From Bin80 sp965219915 (GTDB lineage: Bacteria > Bacteroidota > Rhodothermia > Rhodothermales > Bin80), in assembly GCA_965219915.1 (NCBI GenBank), contig OZ244794.1:372001-436000 (forward strand): a stretch of DNA of 64,000 bases. The letters are read 5' to 3'. The position numbers and the translations under genes were made by a program. The notes beneath the pieces are model-generated. The model was not told where the DNA came from, ran no database searches, and saw nothing but the letters and a program-made list of their open reading frames with translations. Position 1 is the first letter of the stretch. Each line of letters starts with the position of its first letter. Shown piece after piece: positions 53,070 through 62,622 of the stretch.

Positions 53070-54189
53070 CCTCACCGCAATGTACATGGATGCATTGATT
53101 GGGATTTCCCCACTGCTTCACATGCATCCGCAGCCGTTCTGCATCTGCTGCTGTAAGTAGACTCTGGCCAGTAGCGTCATCTTTCAACCAGTCCAGGATC
53201 ACATCAGTTCTTTTCGGATCCAGCGAATCGAACACATCATCCAGCAGCAACAGCGGCTTTTCTTCCATCCGGGAATCCAGGTAGTAATACTGGGCCAGTT
53301 TCAACGCGATTGCAAACGAACGGTGCTGGCCAGTTGAAGCAAAGCGCCGGACTTCCCGGCCATCCAGTTTGAAGACCAGCTCATCCCGGTGTGGACCCAC
53401 CGTAGATCTACCCTGTTCCCTGTCACGCTCGGTCACTCGTTCAAGTGCTTCCTTTAGTGCCTCTTCCGCCTCTGCAGGGGAAGCGTAACTTGTTTCGGGA
53501 ATCGATCCCTGGTACACGATCATAGGTTCTTCAATCGCTTCACTTAACCGCTTCCATGCCCGCTTGAGTTCCTGACTAAACTTCTCGAGGAATGCCGCCC
53601 GCAATGCTATGATGCGCCCACCAATACGGGCCAGAATTGCATTTAGAGGCTCAATCATGCCGTTATCTATTTGGCGACCGCGTTTATCGGCCAAGTAACC
53701 GTTTCGCTGTCGAAGCGCTCGCCGATAATTGATAAGATCCTCCAGATGGGCCGGCCGTGCCTGACTGAGCATATTATTGAGAAATTTTCGGCGTCCTTCC
53801 GGTCCTCCGAGGGTTAGGCTCTGATCGCAGGGAGCAAATATGACCACCGGGACCAACCCAACAATGTCAGCCAGACGCTCGAGAGGAGCACCGTTCACGA
53901 ACACCCGCTTGCCCTCTCGGACGGCAAAGGCTATTCGTATAGTAACCTCGCGCCGCAGCGTTCCCGTAAACTCCCCCTCAATCTCAAAATACTTTTCGCC
54001 GCGACGAAGCACATATCGATCCACTCCGGTCAGAAAGCTTTTCGATAAACAGAGATAATGGACTGCTTCAAGAATGTTGGTCTTACCTGCACCATTTGGG
54101 CCATACAATAAGTTTATACCGGGCGTCAGCGCTAACGTCGTGTCAGCATGCGCCCGCACGCTTCGCAATCGGAGTGAGCGCAGGATCAT
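53044..54189 (-). CDS. recF: DNA replication and repair protein RecF
   Basis: A 381-residue SMC-like ATPase that loads RecA at gaps in the RecFOR pathway. The ATG at 54189 (ILRSLRLRSVRAHADT) is chosen over a GTG at 54204. Walker A is LLYGPNGAGKTNILEAV near residue 28, the signature region is SLTLGGPEGRRKFLNNMLSQ, and Walker B is KPLLLLDDVFDSLDPKR near residue 310. FASTGQHRSFAIALKLAQ precedes it. It is not next to dnaN here, although the neighbouring yidC-rsmG block suggests proximity to the origin. Divergent from murQ across 105 bases. Confidence 0.95.
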   Translation of the reverse strand: MILRSLRLRSVRAHADTTLALTPGINLLYGPNGAGKTNILEAVHYLCLSKSFLTGVDRYVLRRGEKYFEIEGEFTGTLRREVTIRIAFAVREGKRVFVNGAPLERLADIVGLVPVVIFAPCDQSLTLGGPEGRRKFLNNMLSQARPAHLEDLINYRRALRQRNGYLADKRGRQIDNGMIEPLNAILARIGGRIIALRAAFLEKFSQELKRAWKRLSEAIEEPMIVYQGSIPETSYASPAEAEEALKEALERVTERDREQGRSTVGPHRDELVFKLDGREVRRFASTGQHRSFAIALKLAQYYYLDSRMEEKPLLLLDDVFDSLDPKRTDVILDWLKDDATGQSLLTAADAERLRMHVKQWGNPNQCIHVHCGEVSLSPPEV

Positions 54190-54294
54190 AAACAAGGTAT
54201 TCACAGCCTGTCGTCCTTACGCAATTTTCGTGTATTCGTTCGCCAACTGGTCACTTTACCTCGAAAAGCGTATACCAACCTCTCCATTACTGCC

Positions 54295-55218
54295 ATGCCT
54301 ATTCCACCACCCCTTTTTGACGAGCTTCAAAGCTTGGTGACGGAGCAGCGTAATCCGCGGTCGATGAATATCGACAAAGCTTCCGTCGAGGAAATTCTTA
54401 CCATTATCAACACAGAAGACCGTAGCGTTCCCCACGCTGTCGCGCAGGAGCTACCTTACATTACAAAGGCGGTGAAGATTGTCACTGCCGCACTTGAGAG
54501 CGGTGGGCGCCTGTTTTATGTAGGCGCGGGAACCAGCGGACGCCTCGGCATCCTGGATGCTTCAGAATGTCCACCTACATTCGGAACCTCCCCAGAAACA
54601 ATTCAAGGCATTATCGCTGGTGGAAAAGAGGCTGTTTTTCGTGCGCAGGAGGGAGCAGAAGATATTGCCTCGCATGGTGCGGATGCACTGCGCGCGGCCG
54701 GAGTGCGTCCTCAGGATGTGGTTTGCGGTATTGCCGCAAGCCGACGTACACCATTTGTCGTAGGAGCCGTAGCTGAAGCTCGTCAGATCGGATGCAAGAC
54801 CTTGTTCATTACCTGCAACCCCCGTTCCACATTCGATATAGAGGTTGATGTGGCTATTTGTGTAGTAGTGGGGCCGGAAGTGATTATGGGTTCAACCCGC
54901 ATGAAAAGTGGAACTGCTCAAAAACTCGTTCTCAACATGATCACTACCGCTTCAATGATCCGTTTGGGAAAAGTGTATCAGAACATGATGGTCGACCTCC
55001 AGATGACGGCGGAAAAGCTGACGCAAAGGTCTCGTCGAACAGTCATGACAGTAACCGGCCTCAACTATGACGAAGCAACTGAAGCACTTGCTGCCGCAAA
55101 TGGGCATGTAAAAACTGCGCTGGTAATGATTCTTGGCAACGTTACAAGACAAGAGGCCCTAACGCGACTGGAGACGTCCGGCGGGTTTGTGCGTGAGGCC
55201 CTGGAGGCCAATGAGTAA
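54295..55218 (+). CDS. murQ: N-acetylmuramic acid 6-phosphate etherase
   Basis: A 307-residue MurQ of the SIS-domain family, cleaving the lactyl ether of MurNAc-6-phosphate to GlcNAc-6-phosphate and lactate in cell-wall recycling. Key stretches: TEQRNPRSMNIDKASVEEILTIINTEDRSV near the start, GGRLFYVGAGTSGRLGILDASECPPTFGT with the catalytic Glu in DASEC, IIAGGKEAVFRAQEGAEDI, and MGSTRMKSGTAQKLVLNMITTASMIRLGKVYQNMMVDLQMTAEKL. All are standard. A GC-rich hairpin with a T-run follows the stop. No murein-sugar kinase is nearby. Confidence 0.95.
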   Translation: MPIPPPLFDELQSLVTEQRNPRSMNIDKASVEEILTIINTEDRSVPHAVAQELPYITKAVKIVTAALESGGRLFYVGAGTSGRLGILDASECPPTFGTSPETIQGIIAGGKEAVFRAQEGAEDIASHGADALRAAGVRPQDVVCGIAASRRTPFVVGAVAEARQIGCKTLFITCNPRSTFDIEVDVAICVVVGPEVIMGSTRMKSGTAQKLVLNMITTASMIRLGKVYQNMMVDLQMTAEKLTQRSRRTVMTVTGLNYDEATEALAAANGHVKTALVMILGNVTRQEALTRLETSGGFVREALEANE

Positions 55219-55236
55219 TATCATCCGTCCATAACC

Positions 55237-55269
55237 AATGGCCCACCACGACGGCCATTCTCCGTTTTT
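55237..55269 (+). terminator. Rho-independent terminator after murQ
   Basis: AATGGCC (55237-55243) and GGCCATT (55253-55259) are perfect seven-base arms around nine bases, followed after five bases by a run of five T (55265-55269). It begins 18 bases after the murQ stop. This is the best terminator candidate in the window. Confidence 0.55.
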
Positions 55270-55421
55270 GGTAGAAGAACTGAATAATTCATATAACGTA
55301 CATATGTATATAATCCTTCAAGAGAACCCACATCGGGAAAAAGGGGCACCAGATTGGCTCTACACTCCCTGAAGCAATCACCCAAAACACGAACTTCATA
55401 TCAATCAATTCAATTTCTGGT

Positions 55422-58400
55422 TTGACTGAACAGCCGCTACAAAAACTGTACTCACGTATTGCCCGGATTCCAGTTTTTGGAGACTTCCGCGCGTGGTGTG
55501 TAACAAGTCGGGAAACACAGAAATGTCTGATTCAGGGAGCGTCCGGCTCATTACCTTCGTTTCTGATCCGACATGCGTGGACCGCTGGCCGCCCAGTTGT
55601 ATGCCTTCTGCCTGATATGGAAGATGCCCGCATGCTGCATGGTGACCTAACGGAACTGGGCTTGCCGAGTCTGCTATACCCATCCTTCGGGCATGCGCCC
55701 TACGATAGAGAACAAGTTGAGGACACTGCTCCCACAGTACGGCGCCTTGACGTGCTCCAGCAGCTTGTCACCTCTGACCGTACACTGGTGACTACCGGTT
55801 TCCAGGCCGTCTTTGAATGCATGCCCGCACCGGAAAAGACGGCCGATGAGTCTCTCACCATCCACACAGACGCGCATCTGCCACCTGAAAAACTCGTTGA
55901 CCAGCTTATTGGTAAAGGCTTTGTTCTGGTCCCTTTTGTGCGGGAAGCTGGCGAAATCGCATGGAGAGGCGGCATTGTTGATGTCTTCCCTTTTTCCGGT
56001 GGCCTTCCATTGCGACTTGATTTCTTCGGCAATGAAGTCGAATCAATCCGTGAATTTGACGCGATAAGTCAGCGCTCCATCAGTCGACTGGAGATCGCGC
56101 GAATCGTTCCCCGTCCCACCGATGTGTCCTCCGATATCACCTGGGTTTCGTTACTGGAGCGTTTGGGTGAGGACTCGCTTCTTGTACTTTTTGACACGCC
56201 TCGTCTGGAAGAAATGGCGGAATCGTTATGGACAGATACACAGGAACGATATACACTCGCATCCATTTCTGATCCTGACTGTCCCGTTCCAGAGACGCGC
56301 TACCTGACTCCTAAGGCCTTTCGTGAAATCTGCAAGTCTAGCACCCGTATTTGTTTTGATTCCTTCGGGCCGGCAGAGACTACCTTTCAGGTCAATGGTC
56401 GTGCTCAACCGTCTTTTGGCGGACATATGAAAACCGTTCGTGCCGATCTGGTGAATTCCGGTCGGAAACACACCTATGTTATCTGTGACAGTACCGCGCA
56501 GCAGGAGCGCTTGCAATCCCTTCTTGAGGAAGTGCAGGACACTGGTAGAGTAACGCTTCTGGTGGCCTCGCTGCACCGTGGATTCTTACTGCCGGAGATC
56601 GGCCTTGCCATCTACACAGACCATGAATTATTTGGCCGCTACTTCCGGCCGCGCGCCCGCAAGGTTTCGCGCACCGGTGGGATTCGCCTCCAGGAACTTC
56701 AAGATTTCAAGCCTGGTGACATAGTCGTACACCGGGAGTATGGTATTGGCAAGTTCACTGGGTTCAGAACCATCACGGTCAAAGGGCGAAAGCAGGAAGC
56801 CGTTCGACTCATTTACGCGCGTGACGATGTGGTTTATGTAAATGTTAACGCGCTGCACAAACTGAGCAAATATGCCGGCAAAGACGGTCAGGTCCCGTCG
56901 CTAACCCGATTGGGCACTGGTCAGTGGGAGCGTGCCAAGAGTCGGACAAAAAAACGGATCAAGGATATTGCTCGGGATCTTATCCGGTTGTATGCACGCC
57001 GTAAATCCGCCCAGGGGCACGCCTTTGCGGGGGATTCGGTGTGGCAGCGCGAGTTGGAGGCTTCCTTTCCCTGGCAGGATACACCGGATCAACACGAGAC
57101 TGCCGAAGCAGTTAAGCGTGACATGGAGGCCGCGGCTCCCATGGACCGACTGGTTTGCGGTGATGTAGGCTTCGGAAAAACGGAGATCGCCGTCCGTGCA
57201 GCATTCAAGGCCGTGCAGGATGGAAAGCAGGTCGCCATCCTGGTACCGACCACCGTACTGGCACAGCAGCATTTCCTCACCTTTCGTAAGCGATTGGCCT
57301 TGTTCCCCGTACGGGTAGAGGTACTTTCCCGGCGGATCTCTGGTGCAGCAGCCCGTAAACTACTCGCAGATGTTAAACTTGGGAAGGTGGATATCCTTGT
57401 TGGTACACACCGGCTGGTCTCCAAAGATGTTGCTTTTCAGGATCTAGGACTCCTGATTGTGGATGAGGAGCAGCGATTCGGAGTGAGAATCAAGGAAAAA
57501 CTGCGCGAAATGCGGGTGAATGTGGACACACTGACCCTAACCGCGACGCCTATTCCTCGCACATTGCAGTTTTCGCTGATTGGCGCACGCGACCTTTCAA
57601 TCATGGGCACCGCACCTCCCAACCGGCAGCCCATTCACACAGAAATCCACTCCTCGAACTGGTCTCTTGTGCGCGATGCAATCCTTTACGAAGTAAACCG
57701 AGGCGGTCAGGCTTTCTTTGTCCATAACCGTGTACGCTCCCTAGGCGAAGTGCTATCCAGATTGCAAGCCCTTCTGCCTGGTGTTCGACTTGCCTCCGGA
57801 CATGGTCAAATGCCGGCAGCCGATCTTGAGCGAACCATGACGGGATTTGTTAACCACAAGTTCGATGTACTAGTCTGCACATCAATCATAGAGAACGGAT
57901 TGGATATCTCAAATGCAAACACAATCATTATTGATCGCGCCCAAATGTTCGGTCTCGCCGAGATCCACCAACTTCGCGGCCGTGTCGGTCGAAGTGATCG
58001 GAAGGCCTACTGCTATTTACTGGTGCCCACTATTCATGATCTGAGCCGGGATGCGCGGCAGCGCCTGCAGGCGATTGAGCAGTTCAGTGACCTTGGGAGT
58101 GGGTTTCATCTTGCCATGAGAGATCTGGATATTCGGGGGGCGGGCAATATCCTCGGCGGAGAACAGAGCGGTTTCATTGCGGATCTGGGGCTTAACACTT
58201 ACTACCGAATGCTTGAAGAAGCGGTTCAAGAGCTTCGTACTGAAGACTTTCCTGAATTATTCGAGGACATTGATACACCACCGACGGGGGATACCATTGT
58301 TGACCTTGAAGTCCGTGCTTCTCTCCCCAAAGCATACGTCGAGAGCGACCTGGAGCGGCTGGCCCTGTATCGACGAATTGGTGAGGCAACTGATCAGGAT

Positions 58401-58787
58401 TCGCTTTCTGCTCTGAAAGATGAACTCCGTGACCGGTTTGGCCCACTTCCCAAGCCAGCCAAACAGTTGATTCTTGGAGCTCGCATGCGCCTGATGGGAG
58501 AGCAACTCCGACTCCCCCGGATTGCGTTCCGTAATCAACGCCTCTTCCTACAGCTCCCTGACAGTAACGCTGACCAAAGGTTTTACACAAAAATATTTGA
58601 ACCGCTGTTACGGGAGCTGGACGCACTTAGCCAGCCACATGTCCTCAAAGAGTCGAAAACCGGAAAAATGCGAGCTATCGTGCAACAGGTTCCTTCCGTT
58701 ACGTCTGCCCACGCAATCCTTTGTCGTCTGGCGAGCGCAGTTGTCTCACCTGAACCACTACCCGCGTTGTCTCAGGAACCGGCTTGA
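55422..58787 (+). CDS. mfd: Transcription-repair coupling factor
   Basis: An 1121-residue Mfd, which removes stalled RNA polymerase and recruits UvrA. The start is TTG at 55422; no ATG is near, and the alignment-quality N-terminal UvrB-like region begins right after. The RNA-polymerase-interacting domain is visible at LQDFKPGDIVVHREYGIGKFTGF (about residue 425). The RecG-like translocase has Walker A MDRLVCGDVGFGKTEIAVRAAF, DEEQRFGVR, LTATPIPRTL and QLRGRVGRSDRKAYCYLL. The TRCF C-terminal domain follows (SDLERLALYRRI). Its last 89 bases overlap the end of rsmG on the other strand. The window also carries uvrA and uvrC. Confidence 0.95.
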   Translation: MTEQPLQKLYSRIARIPVFGDFRAWCVTSRETQKCLIQGASGSLPSFLIRHAWTAGRPVVCLLPDMEDARMLHGDLTELGLPSLLYPSFGHAPYDREQVEDTAPTVRRLDVLQQLVTSDRTLVTTGFQAVFECMPAPEKTADESLTIHTDAHLPPEKLVDQLIGKGFVLVPFVREAGEIAWRGGIVDVFPFSGGLPLRLDFFGNEVESIREFDAISQRSISRLEIARIVPRPTDVSSDITWVSLLERLGEDSLLVLFDTPRLEEMAESLWTDTQERYTLASISDPDCPVPETRYLTPKAFREICKSSTRICFDSFGPAETTFQVNGRAQPSFGGHMKTVRADLVNSGRKHTYVICDSTAQQERLQSLLEEVQDTGRVTLLVASLHRGFLLPEIGLAIYTDHELFGRYFRPRARKVSRTGGIRLQELQDFKPGDIVVHREYGIGKFTGFRTITVKGRKQEAVRLIYARDDVVYVNVNALHKLSKYAGKDGQVPSLTRLGTGQWERAKSRTKKRIKDIARDLIRLYARRKSAQGHAFAGDSVWQRELEASFPWQDTPDQHETAEAVKRDMEAAAPMDRLVCGDVGFGKTEIAVRAAFKAVQDGKQVAILVPTTVLAQQHFLTFRKRLALFPVRVEVLSRRISGAAARKLLADVKLGKVDILVGTHRLVSKDVAFQDLGLLIVDEEQRFGVRIKEKLREMRVNVDTLTLTATPIPRTLQFSLIGARDLSIMGTAPPNRQPIHTEIHSSNWSLVRDAILYEVNRGGQAFFVHNRVRSLGEVLSRLQALLPGVRLASGHGQMPAADLERTMTGFVNHKFDVLVCTSIIENGLDISNANTIIIDRAQMFGLAEIHQLRGRVGRSDRKAYCYLLVPTIHDLSRDARQRLQAIEQFSDLGSGFHLAMRDLDIRGAGNILGGEQSGFIADLGLNTYYRMLEEAVQELRTEDFPELFEDIDTPPTGDTIVDLEVRASLPKAYVESDLERLALYRRIGEATDQDSLSALKDELRDRFGPLPKPAKQLILGARMRLMGEQLRLPRIAFRNQRLFLQLPDSNADQRFYTKIFEPLLRELDALSQPHVLKESKTGKMRAIVQQVPSVTSAHAILCRLASAVVSPEPLPALSQEPA

Positions 58788-59355
58788 TTTTAACCTGAAC
58801 GTTCGAATTGGCCTTTCTCAACGCCACTAGTTCATCATTCAGGTCTCCGCCTTTCAGGCAATAGAGTGCTCCACGAACATTCCTGTCCTGGATTGCCGCA
58901 CGTTCATGCCAGCCCCATAGTGTACATAGCGGGGCGGTCGCACGCGATACACTATTATTGATCCTGTGTACAAACGACTCCGCACGACCATGCCAAGGTT
59001 GCAGATTGGGCAAATCCAGCTGTCGCTTGAACGAATTAATGGCAAATATCTTCTTCTGAACCGCATCAACTGCATATACGGTAACCTCCGGGAACGCGAT
59101 TGCAAGAGGGATCGCAGGTAATCCGCCACCTGTGCCCCAGTCTACAAGTGAGGACCCCTTCTCGAATCGGTACGCCGCAAGTGCCAGACACTCCTGGATA
59201 TGCCGCATGAATCCACGATCCGTCGTACGCCTTGACACCAGGTTCAGACGCCCGTTATACTGCTGCAGCAGTTTGGCAAATGCAGAGAGTTTTTCACGCT
59301 GTTGTGTCTGGAGCCTCAAGTGCAATTGTTTCACGTGAAACATTTCTGTGCCCAT
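58699..59355 (-). CDS. rsmG: 16S rRNA (guanine-527-N7)-methyltransferase
   Basis: A 218-residue RsmG (GidB). Two starts are possible: ATG at 59355 or ATG at 59343. The second gives FHVKQ, as in many RsmG proteins whose first codons coincide with a parS site. The SAM-binding loop is LVDWGTGGGLPAIPLAI, and the family block NGRLNLVSRR precedes it; later motifs include VYAVDAVQKKIFAINSF. The final 13 residues (LRSPDDKGLRGQT) go beyond the usual end and lie within the mfd overlap. The gene is 26 bases from mnmG and likely in the same transcript. Confidence 0.92.
   Translation of the reverse strand: MGTEMFHVKQLHLRLQTQQREKLSAFAKLLQQYNGRLNLVSRRTTDRGFMRHIQECLALAAYRFEKGSSLVDWGTGGGLPAIPLAIAFPEVTVYAVDAVQKKIFAINSFKRQLDLPNLQPWHGRAESFVHRINNSVSRATAPLCTLWGWHERAAIQDRNVRGALYCLKGGDLNDELVALRKANSNVQVKIKPVPETTRVVVQVRQLRSPDDKGLRGQT
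59327..59342. promoter_or_regulatory. parS: parS centromere site
   Basis: TGTTTCACGTGAAACA is a perfect 16-base match to the canonical ParB-binding parS palindrome. It lies inside the first codons of rsmG, encoding Phe-His-Val-Lys. parS sites cluster around oriC and nucleate ParB for chromosome segregation. parA and parB themselves are not in the window. I saw no second perfect copy. Confidence 0.93.
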
Positions 59356-59381
59356 ACCCTCCGGTCATGTTTTCTGTCGGA

Positions 59382-61262
59382 TCATGAGGGTGCATACGAT
59401 CTCAGCAAAACCATCAACACCGCTATGTCGGCCGGACTTACTCCGCTGATCCGTGAAGCCTGTCCTAGCGTTTCCGGCTGTATTTTGCTCAACTTTTCCC
59501 GGGCTTCCATAGTGATATTATTGACCGTCGCAAAATCGAACCCGGCGGGTATTTCCCGGCTTTCCATACTGGCCATCCTTCTTGCTTCTTCTTCCTGCCG
59601 TTCTACATAACCGGCATACTTCACCGAAGTCTCTACAAGTTGTTCCACCGGCTCCATCCCAGGTGCCGGGATAACAATTTGATCGGCAACGCCCGCTGCC
59701 CGCAAGAGCTCGCGAAAATTGACCTCCGGGCGGCGTACAAGCCGGATTGCTTTCGTCGGTTCATTGATGGGGGTCGTTCCAACCTGTCCCAAATACGAAT
59801 TAACGCTTTCAGGAAGGAATGTGTGGTCGGATAACCTGTCTATGGTGAGCCGTACGGCATCGCGGCGGGCCTGCATCCGGTTAGAGCGCGCTTCTGACAC
59901 CAATCCCAGACGCTGTGCAAGTGGCGTAAGCCGCTCATCCGCGTTGTCCTGGCGAAGTAACATACGATGCTCGGCCCTCGAGGTGAACATTCGGTACGGC
60001 TCGTCTGTCCCCTTGGCAATCAGATCGTCAATCAGAACGCCAATGTAAGCCTCAGAACGCCGAAGAATCACCGGAGTAGCTCCTTCAAGTGTACGAACCG
60101 CATTAATGCCTGCAATTAGCCCCTGGGCGGCTGCCTCCTCGTATCCCGTAGTTCCATTTATCTGTCCGGCGAAGAACAGCCCCCTTACGTTTTTTGTTTC
60201 CAGCGAATAACGAAGCTGATGAGGAGGGAAATAATCATACTCAATCGCGTAGCCCGGACGTAACATATGAACCTTCTCCAGCCCCGGTGTTAATCGGAGC
60301 GCCTCTTCTTGTACATCTTCCGGCAAGCTCGTTGAGAAACCATTTACATACACCTCGGTGGTTCGACGACCCTCAGGCTCCAGGAATAACTGATGGCGTT
60401 CCCGGGAAGCAAACCGATCAATTTTATCCTCTATAGAGGGACAGTACCTCGGACCAGTGCCTCCAATTCGTCCGTTAAACATCGGGCTGCGCTCAAACCC
60501 CGTTCGCAGTACCGCATGCACCTGCGGGTTGGTCCAAGTCAAGTGGCAGCTCATCTGATCGTCTGTCAGTGCATCGGTCATAAACGAGAAGGGCATGGGC
60601 TGCTCATCTCCAGGCTGCTCCGTAACCGCCGTATAGTCGATCGTGCGACCATCAACGCGAGGCGGGGTACCGGTTTTTAGCCGACCACTTTCAAACCCCA
60701 GCTTCTGCAACTGCCCGGTCAATCCCGTACTCTGACGTTCCCCCATTCTTCCGCCCCCGAACTGACGCTCTCCCACATGGATCAGCCCGTTCATGAACGT
60801 GCCGTTCGTAAGAATGACCGCACCTGCATGAAAAACCCGACCGAGGCGGGTCTGCACGCCACGAATCCGCCCTTCCACGACCTCCAAGGCCGTAACCATA
60901 TCTGCACGCATATAAAGTCCAGGAATCTCTTCCAGGGCTTCCCGGACAAATGCAGCATACTCTATTCGATCTGATTGGGCACGTGGACCCCACACCGCCG
61001 GCCCCTTGCGACGATTGAGCATTCTGAACTGGATACCTGCTGCATCGGCAGCAAGCCCCATTATACCGCCACATGCATCAATCTCCCGTACAATATGACC
61101 TTTACCAATGCCTCCAATAGCGGGATTACAGGACATCCTCCCGATCGCTTCAAGACTCATCGTGATCAGGAGTGTGCGAGCGCCCATGCGGGCGGCGGCG
61201 GCAGCAGCTTCCGTCCCGGCATGACCACCGCCAACAACAATCACGTCAAACGTAGAAAACAT
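59382..61262 (-). CDS. mnmG: tRNA uridine-5-carboxymethylaminomethyl modification enzyme MnmG
   Basis: A 626-residue FAD enzyme which with MnmE adds the carboxymethylaminomethyl group to U34 of certain tRNAs. The ATG at 61262 is preferred because AGGAG stands five bases ahead and the FAD-binding start DVIVVGGGHAGTEAAAAAARMGA follows directly; the frame is open further to 61307 but would overlap mnmE. Other blocks: SCNPAIGGIGKGHIVREIDACGG, LKTGTPPRVDGRTID, GYAIEYDYFPP, GLFFAGQINGTTGYEEAAAQG and TSRAEHRMLLRQDNAD. C-terminal helical part present. It starts seven bases after mnmE. Confidence 0.96.
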   Translation of the reverse strand: MFSTFDVIVVGGGHAGTEAAAAAARMGARTLLITMSLEAIGRMSCNPAIGGIGKGHIVREIDACGGIMGLAADAAGIQFRMLNRRKGPAVWGPRAQSDRIEYAAFVREALEEIPGLYMRADMVTALEVVEGRIRGVQTRLGRVFHAGAVILTNGTFMNGLIHVGERQFGGGRMGERQSTGLTGQLQKLGFESGRLKTGTPPRVDGRTIDYTAVTEQPGDEQPMPFSFMTDALTDDQMSCHLTWTNPQVHAVLRTGFERSPMFNGRIGGTGPRYCPSIEDKIDRFASRERHQLFLEPEGRRTTEVYVNGFSTSLPEDVQEEALRLTPGLEKVHMLRPGYAIEYDYFPPHQLRYSLETKNVRGLFFAGQINGTTGYEEAAAQGLIAGINAVRTLEGATPVILRRSEAYIGVLIDDLIAKGTDEPYRMFTSRAEHRMLLRQDNADERLTPLAQRLGLVSEARSNRMQARRDAVRLTIDRLSDHTFLPESVNSYLGQVGTTPINEPTKAIRLVRRPEVNFRELLRAAGVADQIVIPAPGMEPVEQLVETSVKYAGYVERQEEEARRMASMESREIPAGFDFATVNNITMEAREKLSKIQPETLGQASRISGVSPADIAVLMVLLRSYAPS

Positions 61263-61269
61263 CGTTCTC

Positions 61270-62616
61270 CTATTTACCAATACAAAACCTTGAAAAAATC
61301 GCCCCAAGTACGGTTTCGTTTGTAATCACTCCGGTTATCATTCCGAGCTCGCGCGCAGCGGCATGCAAATCTAGCGCAAAGATGTCCGGCGACTTCTGGG
61401 CATCCAGCGCAGCTTCAGCCCGCAGCAATGCTTCGTGTGCCTGCCTTAAATGATTTTTATGCCTTGCATTCATGACTGTTCTGGATACATCCGGATTCCC
61501 GAATATCTCGGCAGCTCGCTCAACCAGCTCACGCACAAGAGGAATGACAGCATTGGGTCCCCCCTTGGCACTCAGGAGTAATCCCTTTCCTGTATGCTGC
61601 TGTACGAGATCTGTTTTGTTGCCTACTAGAATCGTCGCTTTCTCTTCTGTCTCTTTCAACGCATCAACGTCCTCTTCCGTTAACCCATAGACCAGATCAT
61701 ACACGTACACTACAATATCCGCCTTAGCTATCATATCGTGTGCCCGCCGTACGCCCTCCTGCTCTATAACGTCCGTGCTTTGCCGCAATCCTGCGGTGTC
61801 TGTGAAGCGAAACCGCAATCCCTCAAACTCAGCATCAGCTTCCAAAACATCTCTGGTTGTACCCGGCTGCTCGCTGATAATTGCCCGATCCCTACCGGAC
61901 AAACTGTTAAGGAGTGTTGATTTACCTGCATTAGGCCGGCCGGCAATCACCACACGAATGCCTTCGCGCACCACGGTTCCCAATCGGACTGAGCGAAGTA
62001 GTTCGTCTGTTTGGTCCAATGCATGTTTGACCAGCTTTCTGAGTTCGGCCCGATCAACAAATTCCACGTCTTCGTCGGTGAAGTCAATCTCCAGCTCAGC
62101 TAGCGCACACAGTTCAAGGATTGCTGTGCGCAGCTTTTCGAGCTGTTCTGAGTAATGCCCCTCATATGCCGCAAGCGAAGTCCGATGTGCACGCTCGCTG
62201 GTTGAATGAATCAGATCTGCTATCGCTTCCGCCTGTGCGAGATCTATTTTCCCAGACAGGAACGCGCGCTGTGTGAATTCACCTGGACGGGCCAAACGCG
62301 CTCCGTTCTCAATCATACTTTGCAGTACAAGTGCAGCCACATAATCTCCTCCATGACACGTGACCTCAACCACATCTTCTCCTGTAGACGTACGAGGCGC
62401 CAGAAATACCGTAGCCACCACCTGGTCTATCCGGTCTCCCTCCGGACTTACCCACATACCAACATTTGCCGTGTGGGACTCGACCGCCGTTAAGTCCCGC
62501 CCAGTGAAGCATTTCGATGCTATCTGACAAGCCTTGGGGCCGGAAACACGAACAATTGTTAGCGCCGCAAGACCCGGTGCGGTCGCAATCGCCGCAATCG
62601 TATCCTGGGCGAACAT
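61270..62616 (-). CDS. mnmE: tRNA modification GTPase MnmE
   Basis: A 448-residue MnmE (TrmE). The N-terminal formyl-THF-binding domain spans about residues 1-118 (DTIAAIATAPGLAALTIVRVSG, EDVVEVTCHGG). The helical domain is interrupted by a GTPase with G1 AGRPNAGKSTLLNSL, the GTTRD switch, G3 FTDTAGLRQ and G4 VGNKTDLV. The C-terminus ends in FCIGK, the conserved C-x-G-K motif needed for the reaction. Complete. It lies between yidC (six bases upstream) and mnmG on one probable transcript. Confidence 0.96.
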   Translation of the reverse strand: MFAQDTIAAIATAPGLAALTIVRVSGPKACQIASKCFTGRDLTAVESHTANVGMWVSPEGDRIDQVVATVFLAPRTSTGEDVVEVTCHGGDYVAALVLQSMIENGARLARPGEFTQRAFLSGKIDLAQAEAIADLIHSTSERAHRTSLAAYEGHYSEQLEKLRTAILELCALAELEIDFTDEDVEFVDRAELRKLVKHALDQTDELLRSVRLGTVVREGIRVVIAGRPNAGKSTLLNSLSGRDRAIISEQPGTTRDVLEADAEFEGLRFRFTDTAGLRQSTDVIEQEGVRRAHDMIAKADIVVYVYDLVYGLTEEDVDALKETEEKATILVGNKTDLVQQHTGKGLLLSAKGGPNAVIPLVRELVERAAEIFGNPDVSRTVMNARHKNHLRQAHEALLRAEAALDAQKSPDIFALDLHAAARELGMITGVITNETVLGAIFSRFCIGK

Positions 62617-62622
62617 TTTGAA

